From: Saccoglossus kowalevskii | Lineage: Eukaryota; Hemichordata; Enteropneusta; Harrimaniidae | Reading direction: 5' to 3' | NCBI RefSeq assembly: GCF_000003605.2 | Contig: NW_003129103.1 | Coordinates: forward strand, 1 to 44,447 | DNA: 44,447 nt | In this document: piece after piece, positions 11,971 through 24,150 of the stretch | Position numbering within the stretch: the stretch's first letter is position 1 | Layout of the letters: the number at the start of each line of letters is the position of its first letter | Notes under the pieces: model-generated | Database searches by the model: none | What the model saw: only the letters and a program-made list of their open reading frames with translations | Told to the model about the DNA's origin: nothing | Translations under genes and position numbers: made by a program

Positions 11971-12760
11971 AAATGACAGCAAAGGATGATATGACTGCAC
12001 GAAATGACAGCAAAGGATGATATGACTGCACGAAATGACAGCAAAGGATGATATGACTGCACGAAATGCCAGCAAAGGATGATATGACTGCACGAAATGC
12101 CAGCAAAGGATGATATGACTGCACGAAATAACAGCAAAGGATGATATGACTGCACGAAATGACAGCAAAGGATGAAATGACTGCACGAAATGACAGCAAA
12201 GGATGATATGACTGCACGAAATGACAGCAAAGGATGATATGACTGCACGAAATGCCAGCAAAGGATGATATGACAGCACGAAATGACAGCAAAGGATGAT
12301 ATGACTGCACGAAATGACAGCAAAGGGTGATATGACTGCACGAAATGACAGCAAAGGATGATATGACTACACGAAATGACAGCAAAGGATGATATGACTG
12401 CACGAAATGACAGCAAAGGATGATATGACTGCACGAAATGACAGCAAAGGATGATATGACTGCACGAAATGCCAGCAAAGGATGATATGACTGCACGAAA
12501 TGCCAGCAAAGGATGATATGACTGCACGAAATGACAGCAAAGGATGATATGACTGCACGAAATGACAGCAAAGGATGATATGACTGCACGAAATGACAGC
12601 AAATGATGCTATGACTGCACGAAATGACAGCAAAGGATGATATGACTGCATGCAATGACAGCAAAGGATGATATGACTGCACGAAATGACAGCAAAGGAT
12701 GATATGACTGCACGAAATGACAGCAAAGGATGCTATGACTGCACCAAATGCCAGCAAAGG

Positions 12761-12826
12761 ATGATATGACTGCACGAAATGACAGCAAAGGATGATATGA
12801 CTGCACCAAATGACAGCAAAGGATGC
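12761..12826 (+). repeat. short transition stretch
   Basis: About two units, one with CACCAAATGAC (G17C without the usual A23C) near 12,805, then GCTATG at 12,825. It leads into the longest homogeneous run. Confidence 0.85.
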
Positions 12827-13752
12827 TATGACTGCACGAAATGACAGCAAAGGATGATATGACTGCACGAAATGACAGCAAAGGATGATATGACTGCACG
12901 AAATGACAGCAAAGGATGATATGACTGCACGAAATGACAGCAAAGGATGATATGACTGCACGAAATGACAGCAAAGGATGATATGACTGCACGAAATGAC
13001 AGCAAAGGATGATATGACTGCACGAAATGACAGCAAAGGATGATATGACTGCACGAAATGACAGCAAAGGATGATATGACTGCACGAAATGACAGCAAAG
13101 GATGATATGACTGCACGAAATGACAGCAAAGGATGATATGACTGCACGAAATGACAGCAAAGGATGATATGACTGCACGAAATGACAGCAAAGGATGATA
13201 TGACTGCACGAAATGACAGCAAAGGATGATATGACTGCACGAAATGACAGCAAAGGATGATATGACTGCACGAAATGACAGCAAAGGATGATATGACTGC
13301 ACGAAATGACAGCAAAGGATGATATGACTGCACGAAATGACAGCAAAGGATGATATGACTGCACGAAATGACAGCAAAGGATGATATGACTGCACGAAAT
13401 GACAGCAAAGGATGATATGACTGCACGAAATGACAGCAAAGGATGATATGACTGCACGAAATGACAGCAAAGGATGATATGACTGCACGAAATGACAGCA
13501 AAGGATGATATGACTGCACGAAATGACAGCAAAGGATGATATGACTGCACGAAATGACAGCAAAGGATGATATGACTGCACGAAATGACAGCAAAGGATG
13601 ATATGACTGCACGAAATGACAGCAAAGGATGATATGACTGCACGAAATGACAGCAAAGGATGATATGACTGCACGAAATGACAGCAAAGGATGATATGAC
13701 TGCACGAAATGACAGCAAAGGATGATATGACTGCACGAAATGACAGCAAAGG
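12827..13752 (+). repeat. longest homogeneous run, about 30 identical units
   Basis: For about 926 bp I find no base differing from the consensus, between GCTATG at 12,825 and GGGTGAT (A2G) at 13,753. This is the most uniform part of the window and directly abuts the most variant-rich zone. It suggests very recent local expansion or conversion, or assembly replication of one unit. Confidence 0.92.
12853..12883 (+). repeat. reference consensus 31-bp unit
   Basis: This unit lies inside the longest unvaried run and is used here as position 1-31. It contains an internal imperfect duplication: ATGACTGCACGA at 7-18 and ATGACAGCAAAG at 20-31, 13 bp apart, sharing ATGAC-x-GCA. The unit may therefore descend from a shorter ancestor of about 13-15 bp (inference). 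It has one CpG (16-17), two AAA tracts (18-20 and 28-30), three TGA triplets on the + strand, and neither a stop nor an ATG on the - strand. Confidence 0.95.
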
Positions 13753-14653
13753 GTGATATGACTGCACGAAATGACAGCAAAGGATGATATGACTACACGA
13801 AATGACAGCAAAGGATGATATGACTGCACGAAATGACAGCAAAGGATGATATGACTGCACGAAATGACAGCAAAGGATGATATGACTGCACGAAATGCCA
13901 GCAAAGGATGATATGACTGCACGAAATGCCAGCAAAGGATGATATGACTGCACGAAATGACAGCAAAGGATGATATGACTGCACGAAATGACAGCAAAGG
14001 ATGATATGACTGCACGAAATGACAGCAAAGGATGATATGACTGCACGAAATGACAGCAAAGGATGATATGACTGCACGAAATGACAGCAAAGGATGATAT
14101 GACTGCACGAAATGACAGCAAAGGATGCTATGACTGCACGAAATGACAGCAAAGGATGATATGACTGCACGAAATGACAGCAAAGGATGCTATGACTGCA
14201 CGAAATGACAGCAAAGGATGATATGACTGCACGAAATGACAGCAAAGGATGATATGACTGCACGAAATGACAGCAAAGGATGATATGACTACACGAAATG
14301 ACAGCAAAGGATGATATGACTGCACGAAATGACAGCAAAGGATGGTATGACTGCACGAAATGACAGCAAAGGATGATATGACTGCACGAAATGAAAGCAC
14401 AAGATAATATGACTGCACGAAATGACAACAAAGGATGATATGACTGCACGAAATGACAGCAAAGGATGATATGACTGCACGAAATGACAGCAAAGGATGC
14501 TATGACTGCACGAAATGACAGCAAAGGATGATATGACTGCACGAAATGACAGCAAAGGATGATATGACTGCACGAAATGACAGCAAAGGATGATATGACT
14601 GCACGAAATGACAGCAAAGGATGCTATGACTGCACGAAATGACAGCAAAGGAT
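13753..14653 (+). repeat. mixed satellite zone with decayed 130-bp cassette
   Basis: Includes AGGGTG and ACTACACG units near 13,751-13,795 and two GCC units near 13,900-13,930. At 14,344 there is a GGTATG marker, and 49 bp later a GAAAGCACAAGATAATATG stretch that looks like a decayed form of the GCCAGCACAGG marker at the right distance. No gene is visible. Confidence 0.85.
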
Positions 14654-14860
14654 GCTATGACTGCACGAAATGACAGCAAAGGATGATATGACTGCACGAC
14701 ATGACAGCAAAGGATGATATGACTGCACGACATGACAGCAAAGGATGATATGACTGCACGACATGACAGCAAAGGATGATATGACTGCACGAAATGACAG
14801 CAAAGGATGCTATGACTGCACCAAATGCCAGCAAAGGATGATATGACTACACGAAATGAC
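14654..14860 (+). repeat. 155-bp five-unit cassette, copy 1 (A19C triplet)
   Basis: GCTATG at 14,654 is followed by three successive CGACATG (A19C) units, one consensus unit, then GCTATG/CACCAAATGCC at 14,809 and ACTACACG. The two GCTATG markers are exactly 155 bp (5 x 31) apart. Equivalent cassettes lie at 32,628 and 39,108 (155 bp). Shortened versions of 124 bp (four units) lie at 24,002, 31,698 and 36,690. Confidence 0.87.
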
Positions 14861-15577
14861 AGCAAAGGATGATATGACTGCACGAAATGACAGCAAAGGA
14901 TGATATGACTGCACGAAATGACAGCAAAGGATGATATGACTGCACGAAATGACAGCAAAGGATGATATGACTGCACGAAATGACAGCAAAGGATGCTATG
15001 ACTGCACGAAATGACAGCAAAGGATGATATGACTGCACCAAATGCCAGCAAAGGATGATATGACTACACGAAATGACAGCAAAGGATGATATGACTGCAC
15101 GAAATGACAGCAAAGGATGATATGACTGCACGAAATGACAGCAAAGGATGATATGACTGCACGAAATGACAGCAAAGGATGATATGACTGCACGAAATGA
15201 CAGCAAAGGATGCTATGACTGCACGAAATGACAGCAAAGGATGCTATGACTGCACGAAATGACAGCAAAGGATGATATGACTGCACGAAATGACAGCAAA
15301 GGATGACATGACTGCACGAAATGACAGCAAAGGATGCTATGACTGCACGAAATGACAGCAAATGATGATATGACTGCACGAAATGACAGCAAAGGATGAT
15401 ATGACTGCACGAAATGACAGCAAAGGATGATATGACTGCACGAAATGACAGCAAATGATGATATGACTGCACGAAATGCCAGCAAAGGATGCTATGGCTG
15501 CACGAAATGCCAGCAAAGGATGATATGACTGCACGAAATGCCAGCAAAGGATGATTTGACTGCACGAAATGACAGCA
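14861..15577 (+). repeat. mixed satellite zone
   Basis: Mostly consensus with CACCAAATGCC near 15,038, A5C units near 15,213, 15,243 and 15,337, and a run of GCC units around 15,478-15,541, one carrying GGCTGCACG and one GATTTGAC. No gene is visible. Confidence 0.87.
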
Positions 15578-15868
15578 AAGGATGCTATGACTGCACGAAA
15601 TGACAGCAAAGGATGCTATGACTGCACGAAATGACAGCAAAGGATGATATGACTGCACGACATGACAGCAAATGATGCTATGACTGCATGAAATGACAGC
15701 AAATGATGCTATGACTGCACGAAATGACAGCAAAGGATGATATGACTGCACGAAATAACTGCAGAGGATGATATGACTGCACGAAATGACAGCAAAGGAT
15801 GATATTACTGCACGAAATGACAGCAAAGGATGATATGACTGCACGAAATGACAGCAAAGGATACTATG
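15578..15868 (+). repeat. block duplicated 14,733 bp away (copy 2)
   Basis: This is the counterpart of 845-1,135. GCTATG is at 15,584 and 15,615, AATAACTGCAGAGG starts at 15,754, and GGATACTATG at 15,859. It has a private GATATTACTG unit near 15,803 that copy 1 lacks. Confidence 0.85.
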
Positions 15869-16339
15869 ACTGCACGAAATGACAGCAAAGGATGATATGA
15901 CTGCACGAAATGACAGCAAAGGATGATATGACTGCACGAAATGACAGCAAAGGATGATATGACTGCACGAAATGACAGCAAAGGATGATAGGACTACACG
16001 AAATGACAGCAAAGGATGATATGACTGCACGAAAAGACAGCAAAGGATGCTATGACTGCACGAAATGACAGCAAAGGATGATATGACTGCACGAAATGAC
16101 AGCAAAGGATGATATGACTGCACGTAATGACAGCAAAGGATGATATGACTGCACGAAATGACAGCAAAGGATGATATGACTGCACGAAATGACAGCAAAG
16201 GATGATATGACTGCACGAAATGACAGCAAAGGATGATATGACTGCACGAAATGCCAGCAAAGGATGATATGACAGCACGAAATGACAGCAAAGGATGCTA
16301 TGACTGCACGAAATGACAGCAAAGGATGATATGACTGCA
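15869..16339 (+). repeat. mixed satellite zone
   Basis: Consensus units with GATAGGACTACACG near 15,990, CGAAAAGACAG near 16,033, GCTATG near 16,048, CGTAATG near 16,125, GACAGCACG near 16,271 and GCTATG at 16,297. No gene is visible. Confidence 0.87.
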
Positions 16340-17090
16340 CGAAACGACAGCACTAGATGATATGACTGCACGAAATGACAGCAAAGGATGATATGACTGC
16401 ACGAAATGACAGCAAAGGATGCTATTACTGCACGAAATGACAGCAAAGGATGATATGACTGCACGAAATGCCAGCAAAGGATGATATGACTGCACGAAAT
16501 GACAGCAAAGGATGATATGACTGCACGAAATGACAGCAAAGAATGATATGACTGCACGAAATGACAGCAATGGATGATATGACTGCACGAAATGACAGAA
16601 AAGGATGCTATGACTGCACGAAATGACAGCAAAGGATGATATGACTGCACGAAATGACAGCAAGGGATGATATGACTGCACGAAATGACAGCAAAGGATG
16701 CTATGACTGCACGAAATAACAGCAAAGGATGATATGACTACACGAAATGACAGCAAAGGATGATATGACTGCACGAAATGACAGCAAAGGATGGTATGAC
16801 TGCAAGAAATGACAGCAAAGAATGATATGACTGCACGAAATGACAGCAAAGGATGATATGACTGCACGAAATGACAGCAAAGGATGCTATGACTGCACGA
16901 AATGACAGCAAAGGATGATATGACTGCACGAAATGACAGCAAAGGATGATATGACTGCACGAAATGACAGCAAAGGATGATATGACTGCACGACATGACA
17001 GCAAGGGATGATATGACTGCACGAAATGACAGCAAAGGATGATATGACTGCACGAAATGACTGCAAAGGATGATATGACTGCACGAAATG
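16340..17090 (+). repeat. block duplicated at 28,827-29,577; its later half is triplicated copy 2
   Basis: Ordered markers: CACTAGA (16,351), GCTATT (16,421), GCC (16,471), GAATG (16,541), CAATGG (16,568), CAAGGG (16,661), AAATAAC (about 16,717), ACTACACG, GGTATG with TGCAAGAAATG, GAATG (16,820) and GCTATG (16,886). All match positions 12,487 bp downstream (28,838 to 29,373). The CTGCAAAGG marker at 17,061 pairs with 29,517, an offset of 12,456, exactly one unit less. From 16,710 on, the block also matches 7,500-7,880 at an offset of 9,210. Confidence 0.9.
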
Positions 17091-17959
17091 ACAGCAAAGG
17101 ATGATATGACTGCACGAAATGACAGCAAAGGATGATATGACTGCACGAAATGACAGCAAAGGATACTATGACTGCACGAAATGACAGCAAAGGATGATAT
17201 GACTGCACGAAATGACAGCAAAGGATGATATGACTGCACGAAATGCCAGCAAAGGATGATATGACTGCACGAAATGACAGCAAAGGATGATATGACTGCA
17301 CGAAATGACAGCAAAGGATGCTATGACTGCACCAAATGCCAGCAAAGGATGATATGACTGCACGAAATGACAGCAAAGGATGATATGACTGCACGAAATG
17401 ACAGCAAAGGATGCTATGACTGCACCAAATGACAGCAAAGGATGATATGACTGCACGAAATGACAGCAAAGGATGATATGACTGCACGAAATGACAGCAA
17501 AGGATGCTATGACTGCACGAAATGACAGCAAAGGATGATATGACTGCACGAAATGACAGCAAAGGATGATATGACTGCACGAAATGACAGCAAAGGATGA
17601 TATGACTACACGAAATGACAGCAAAGGATGATATGACTTAACGAAATGACAGCAAAGGATGCTATGACTGCACCAAATGCCAGCAAAGGATGCTATGACT
17701 GCACGAAATGACAGCTAAGGATGATATGACTGCACGAAATGACAGCAAAGGATGATATGACTGCACGAAATGATAGCAAAGGATGATATGACTACACGAA
17801 ATGACAGCAAAGGATGATATGACTGCACGAAATGCCAGCAAAGGATGCTATGACTGCACGAAATGACAGCAAAGGATGATATGACTGCACAAAATGACAG
17901 CAAAGGATGCTATGACTGCACGAAATGACAGCAAAGGATGATATGACTGCACGAAATGA

Positions 17960-17990
17960 CAGCAAAGGATGATGATATGACTGCACGAAA
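17960..17990 (+). repeat. irregular unit with 3-bp insertion
   Basis: The unit reads GGATGATGATATGAC in place of GGATGATATGAC, one extra GAT. The register moves from 22 to 25 mod 31. Confidence 0.92.
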
Positions 17991-18854
17991 TGACAGCAAA
18001 GGATGATATGACTGCACGAAATGACAGCAAAGGATGATATGACTGCACGAAATGACAGCAAAGGATGATATGACTGCACGAAATGACAGCAAAAGATGAT
18101 ATGACTGCACGAAATGACAGCAAAGGATGATATGACTGCACGAAATGACAGCAAAGGATGATATGACTGTACGAAATGACAGCAAAGGATGCTATGACTG
18201 CACCAAATGCCAGCAAAGGATGATATGACTACACGAAATGACAGCAAAGGATGCTATGACTGCACCAAATGCCAGCAAATGATGCTATGACTGCACGAAA
18301 TGACAGCAAAGGATGATATGACTGCATGAAATGACAGCAAAGGATGATATGACTGCACGAAATGACAGCAAAGGATGATATGACTGCACCAAATGCCAGC
18401 AAAGGATGCTATGACTGCACGAAATGACAGCAAAGGATGATATGACTGCACGAAATAACAGCAAAGGATGATATGACTGCACGAAATGACAGCAAAGGAT
18501 GAAATGACTGCACGAAATGACAGCAAAGGATGATATGACTGCACGAAATGACAGCAAAGGATGATATGACTGCACGAAATGCCAGCAAAGGATGATATGA
18601 CAGCACGAAATGACAGCAAAGGATGATATGACTGCACGAAATGACAGCAAAGGATGATATGACTGTACGAAATGACAGCAAAGGATGCTATGACTGCACG
18701 AAATGACAGCAAAGGATGATATGACTGCACGAAATGACAGCAAAGGATGATATGACTGTACGAAATGACAGCAAAGGATGATATGACTGCACGAAATGAC
18801 AGCAAAGGATGATATGACTGCACGAAATGACAGCAAAGGATGATATGACTGCAC

Positions 18855-18905
18855 GAAATGCCAGCAAAGGATAATATGACAGCACGACTGCACGAAATGA
18901 CAGCA
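18855..18905 (+). repeat. irregular unit with 8-bp insertion
   Basis: GCC is followed by GATAATATGACAGCACG and then ACTGCACG again, so the CTGCACG segment appears twice, once as the T12A variant. The net gain is 8 bp (register 25 to 2 mod 31). This looks like a local duplication, or an unequal join between a T12A unit and a consensus unit. Confidence 0.9.
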
Positions 18906-19066
18906 AAGGATGATATGACTGCACGAAATGACAGCAAAGGATGATATGACTGCACGAAATGACAGCAAAGGATGATATGACTGCACGAAATGACAGCAAA
19001 GGATGATATGACTGCACGAAATGACAGCAAAGGATGATATGACTGCACGAAATGACAGCAAAGGAT

Positions 19067-20430
19067 GCTATGACTGCACCAAATGCCAGCAAAGGATGAT
19101 ATGACTGCACGAAATGACAGCAAAGGATGATATGACTGCACGAAATGACAGCAAAGGATGATATGACTGCACGAAATGACAGCAAAGGATGATATGACTG
19201 CACGAAATGACAGCAAAGGATGATATGACTGCACGAAATGACAGCAAAGGATGATATGACTGCACCAAATGCCAGCAAAGGATGATATGACTACACGAAA
19301 TGACAGCAAAGGATGATATGACTGCACGAAATGACAGCAAAGGATGATATGACTGCACGAAATGACAGCAAAGGATGCTATGACTGCACGAAATGACAGC
19401 AAAGGATGATATGACTGCACGAAATGACAGCCACGGATGATATGACTGCACAAAATGACAGCAAAGGATGCTATGACTGCACCAAATGACAGCAAAGGAT
19501 GATATGACTGCACGAAATGACAGCAAAGGATGATATGACTACACGAAATGACAGCAAAGGATGATATGACTGCACCAAATGCCAGCAAAGGATGATATGA
19601 CTGCACGAAATGACAGCAAAGGATGATATGACTGCACGAAATGACAGCAAAGGATGATATGACTGCACGAAATGACAGCAAAGGATGATATGACTGCACA
19701 AAATGACAGCAAAGGATGATATGACTGCACGAAATGACAGCAAAGGATGATATGACTGCACGAAATGACAGCAAAGGATGATATGACTGCACGAAATGAC
19801 AGCAAAGGATGATATGACTGCACGAAATGACAGCAAAGGATGATATGACTGCACGAAATGACAGCAAAGGATGATATGACTGCACGAAATGACAGCAAAG
19901 GATGATATGACTGCACGAAATGACAGCAAAGGATGATATGACTGCACGAAATGACAGCAAAGGATGATATGACTGCACGAAATGACAGCAAAGGATGATA
20001 TGACTGCACGAAATGACAGCAAAGGATGATATGACTGCACGAAATGCCAGCACAGGATGATATGACTGCACGAAATGACAGCAAAGGATGATATGACTGC
20101 ACGAAATGACAGCAAAGGATGATATGACTACACGAAATGACAGCAAAGGATGATATGACTGCACGAAATGACAGCAAAGGATGCTATGACTGCACGAAAT
20201 GACAGCAAAGGATGATATGACTGCACGAAATGACAGCAAAGGATGATATGACTGCACGAAATGACAGTAAAGGATGCTATGGCTGCACGAAATGCCAGCA
20301 AAGGATGATATGACTGCACGAAATGACAGCAAAGGATGATATGACTGCACGAAATGACATCAAAGGATGCTATGACTGCACGAAATGCCAGCAAAGGATG
20401 ATATGACTACACGAAATGACAGCAAAGGAT
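19067..20430 (+). repeat. mixed to near-homogeneous zone
   Basis: CACCAAATGCC units lie near 19,077, 19,263 and 19,572, and a GCCACGG motif near 19,430 recurs near 22,221. From 19,705 to 20,045 all units are consensus. GCCAGCACAGG is at about 20,046, and GACATCAAAGG near 20,357. No gene is visible. Confidence 0.88.
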
Positions 20431-21285
20431 GCTATGACTGCACCAAATGCCAGCAAAGGATGCTATGACTGCACGAAATGACAGCAAAGGATGATATGAC
20501 TGCACGAAATAACAGCAAAGGATGATATGACTGCACGAAATGACAGCAAAGGATGAAATGACTGCACGAAATGACAGCAAAGGATGATATGACTGCACGA
20601 AATGACAGCAAAGGATGATATGACTGCACGAAATGCCAGCAAAGGATGATATGACAGCACGAAATGACAGCAAAGGATGATATGACTGCACGAAATGACA
20701 GCAAAGGGTGATATGACTGCACGAAATGACAGCAAAGGATGATATGACTACACGAAATGACAGCAAAGGATGATATGACTGCACGAAATGACAGCAAAGG
20801 ATGATATGACTGCACGAAATGACAGCAAAGGATGATATGACTGCACGAAATGCCAGCAAAGGATGATATGATAGCACGAAATGACAGCAAAGGATGATAT
20901 GACTGCACGAAATGACAGCAAAGGGTGATATGACTGCACGAAATGACAGCAAAGGATGATATGACTACACGAAATGACAGCAAAGGATGATATGACGGCA
21001 CGAAATGACAGCAAAGGATGATATGACTGCACGAAATGACAGCAAAGGATGATATGACTGCACGAAATGACAGCAAAGGATGATATGACTGCACGAAATG
21101 ACAGCAAAGGATGATATGACTGCACGAAATGACAGCACAGGATGATATGACTGCACGAAATGACAGCAAAGGATGATATGACTGCACGACATGACAGCAA
21201 AGGATGATATGACTGCACGAAATGACAGCAAAGGATGCTATGACTGCACCAAATGCCAGCAAAGGATGATATGACTACACGAAAT
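20431..21285 (+). repeat. mosaic block matching both 11.4-12.0 kb and 1.9-2.5 kb
   Basis: The first part (20,431-20,971) matches 11,430-11,970 at offset 9,001. The later part, from ATAGCACG at 20,871, matches 1,880-2,480 at offsets 18,991 then 18,805. The two sources overlap at 20,870-20,970, where ATAGCACG and GACGGCACG are shared only with the 1.9-kb block. This is a clear mosaic: one stretch carries haplotypes of two other parts of the array. Confidence 0.86.
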
Positions 21286-22848
21286 GACAGCAAAGGATGA
21301 TATGACTGCACGAAATGACAGCAAAGGATGATATGACTGCACAAAATGACAGCAAAGGATGATATGACTGCACGAAATGACAGCAAAGGATGATATGACT
21401 ACACGAAATGACAGCAAAGGATGATATGACTGCACGAAATGACAGCAAAGGATGGTATGACTGCACGAAATGACAGCAAAGGATGATATGACTACACGAA
21501 ATGACAGCAAAGGATGATATGACTGCACGAAATGACAGCAAAGGATGCTATGACTGCACGAAATGACAGCAAAGGATGATATGACTGCACGAAATGCCAG
21601 CACAGGATGATATGACTGCACGAAATGACAGCAAAGGATGATATGACTGCACGAAATGACAGCAAAGGATGATATGACTACATGAAATGACAGCAAAGGA
21701 TGATATCACTGCACGAAATGACAGCAAAGGATGCTATGACTGCACGAAATGACAGCAAAGGATGATATGACTGCACGAAATGACAGCAAAGGATGATATG
21801 ACTGCACGAAATGACAGCAAAGGATGATATGACTGCACGAAATGACAGCAAAGGATGATATGACTGCACGAAATGACAGCAAAGGATGATATGACTGCAC
21901 GAAATGACAGCAAAGGATGATATGACTGCACGAAATGACAGCAAAGGATGATATGACTGCACGAAATGACAGCAAAGGATGATATGACTGCACGAAATGA
22001 CAGCAAAGGATGATATGACTGCACGAAATGACAGCAAAGGATGATATGACTGCACCAAATGCCAGCAAAGGATGATATGACTACACGAAATGACAGCAAA
22101 GGATGATATGACTGCACGAAATGACAGCAAAGGATGATATGACTGCACGAAATGACAGCAAAGGATGCTATGACTGCACGAAATGACAGCAAAGGATGAT
22201 ATGACTGCACGAAATGACAGCCACGGATGATATGACTGCACCAAATGCCAGCAAAGGATGATATGACTACACGAAATGACAGCAAAGGATGATATGACTG
22301 CAAGAAATGACAGCAAAGGATGATATGACTACACGAAATGACAGCAAAGGATGCTATGACTGCACCAAATGCCAGCAAAGGATGATATGACTGCACGAAA
22401 TGACAGCAAAGGATGATATGACTGCACGAAATGACAGCAAAGGATGCTATGACTGCACCAAATGCCAGCAAAGGATGATATGACTGCACGAAATGACAGC
22501 AAAGGATGATATGACTACACGAAATGACAGCAAAGGATGCTATGACTTCACCAAATGACAGCAAAGGATGATATGACTGCACGAAATGACAGCAAAGGAT
22601 GATATGACTGCACGAAATGACAGCAAAGGATGCTATGACTGCACGAAATGACAGCAAAGGATGATATGACTGCACGAAATGACAGCAAAGGATGATATGA
22701 CTGCACGAAATGACAGCAAAGGATGATATGACTGCACGAAATGACAGCAAAGGATGATATGACTGCACGAAATGACAGCAAAGGATGATATGACTACACG
22801 AAATGACAGCAAAGGATGATATGACTGCACGAAATGACAGCAAAGGAT
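21286..22848 (+). repeat. mixed satellite zone
   Basis: Includes a partial cassette (GGTATG at 21,454; GCCAGCACAGG near 21,597), ACTACATG near 21,677, a consensus run from 21,736 to 22,050, CACCAAATGCC units near 22,053, 22,238, 22,362 and 22,456, and a single GACTTCACC unit near 22,545. No gene is visible. Confidence 0.87.
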
Positions 22849-22990
22849 GGTATGACTGCACGAAATGACAGCAAAGGATGATATGACTGCACGAAATGCC
22901 AGCACAGGATGATATGACTGCACGAAATGACAGCAAAGGATGATATGACTGCACGAAATGACAGCAAAGGATGATATGACTACACGAAAT
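22849..22990 (+). repeat. 130-bp cassette, copy 3
   Basis: GGTATG at 22,849, GCCAGCACAGG at 22,898 (+49) and ACTACACG at 22,979 (+130). Confidence 0.9.
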
Positions 22991-23220
22991 GACAGCAAAG
23001 GATGATATGACTGCACGAAATGACAGCAAAGGATGCTATGACTGCACGAAATGACAGCAAAGGATGATATGACTGCACGAAATGACAGCAAAGGATGATA
23101 TGACTGCACGAAATGACAGCAAAGGATGCTATGACTGCACGAAATGACAGCAAAGGATGATATGACTGCACGAAATGACAGCAAATGATGATATGACTGC
23201 ACGAAATGACAGCAAAGGAT

Positions 23221-23360
23221 GGTATGACTGCACGAAATGACAGCAAAGGATGATATGACTGCACGAAATGCCAGCACAGGATGATATGACTGCACGAAAT
23301 GACAGCAAAGGATGATATGACTGCACGAAATGACAGCAAAGGATGATATGACTACACGAA
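23221..23360 (+). repeat. 130-bp cassette, copy 4
   Basis: GGTATG at 23,221, GCCAGCACAGG at 23,270 and ACTACACG at 23,351. It lies 372 bp (12 units) after copy 3, and the two may be a local tandem duplication. Confidence 0.9.
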
Positions 23361-23879
23361 ATGACAGCAAAGGATGATATGACTGCACGAAATGACAGCA
23401 AAGGATGATATGACTGCACGAAATGACAGCAAAGGATGATATGACTGCACGAAATGACAGCAAAGGATGATATGACTGCACGAAATGACAGCAAAGGATG
23501 ATATGACTGCACGAAATGACAGCAAAGGATGATATGACTGCACGAAATGACAGCAAAGGATGATATGACTACATGAAATGACAGCAAAGGATGATATGAC
23601 TGCACGAAATGACAGCAAAGGATGATATAACTGCGACTGCACAAAATGACAGCAAAGGATGCTATGACTGCACGAAATGACAGCAAAGGATGATATGACT
23701 GCACGAAATGACAGCAAAGGATGATATGACTGCACGAAATGACAGCAAAGGATGATATGACTGCACGAAATGACAGCAAAGGATGATATGACTGCACGAA
23801 ATGACAGCAAAGGATGATATGACTGCACGAAATGACAGCAAAGGATGATATGACTGCACGAAATGACAGCAAAGGATGA
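23361..23879 (+). repeat. consensus-rich stretch with irregular unit
   Basis: Mostly consensus. Near 23,628-23,650 the unit reads GATATAACTGCGACTGCAC, a gain of 6 bp (register 2 to 8 mod 31), and continues with CACAAAATG (G17A). A GCTATG unit follows at 23,661. No gene is visible. Confidence 0.9.
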
Positions 23880-24150
23880 TATGACTGCACGAAATGACAG
23901 CAAAGGATGCTATGACTGCACGAAATGACAGCAAATGATGATATGACTGCACGAAATGACAGCAAATGATGATATGACTGCACGAAATGACAGCAAAGGA
24001 TGCTATGACTGCACGAAATGACAGCAAAGGATGATATGACTGCACGACATGACAGCAAAGGATGATATGACTGCACGACATGACAGCAAAGGATGATAAG
24101 ACTGCACGACATGACAGCAAAGGATGCTATGACTGCACCAAATGCCAGCA
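23880..24150 (+). repeat. block duplicated 12,688 bp away (copy 1)
   Basis: GCTATG (23,909), two G31T units, GCTATG (24,002), CGACATG units, the rare GATAAGACTG (24,095) and GCTATG/CACCAAATGCC (24,126) are matched at 36,597, 36,690, 36,783 and 36,814, all with offset 12,688. The next unit differs (ACTACACG here, ACTGTACG there), which marks the block end. Confidence 0.88.

Larger units (their letters stand above)
9475..12760 (+). repeat. variant-dense higher-order zone
   Basis: This is the part richest in linked variants. Repeatedly, a GCTATG unit carries CACCAAATGCC (G17C with A23C) and is followed by an ACTACACG unit or by a second GCTATG unit and then a GCATGAAATG unit. Another repeated order is AAATAAC, GATGAAATG, GCC, GACAGCACG, AGGGTGAT, ACTACACG, seen in full or part from 9,613, 10,110, 11,506 and 12,126. 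Several sub-blocks here have dated copies elsewhere and are listed separately. No gene or unique spacer is present. Confidence 0.9.
17091..19066 (+). repeat. mixed satellite zone
   Basis: Units with frequent GCTATG/CACCAAATGCC and ACTACACG markers (near 17,321, 17,669, 18,191 and 18,253), GGATACTATG at 17,161, and the AAATAAC-GATGAAATG-GCC-GACAGCACG series from about 18,453. Two irregular units are listed separately. No gene is visible. Confidence 0.87.

Noticed and set aside
18855-18905. Recombination or attachment site at the 8-bp irregular unit
   Set aside because: The extra bases are a duplicate of neighbouring repeat sequence; no flanking mobile gene or inverted repeat supports a specific site.
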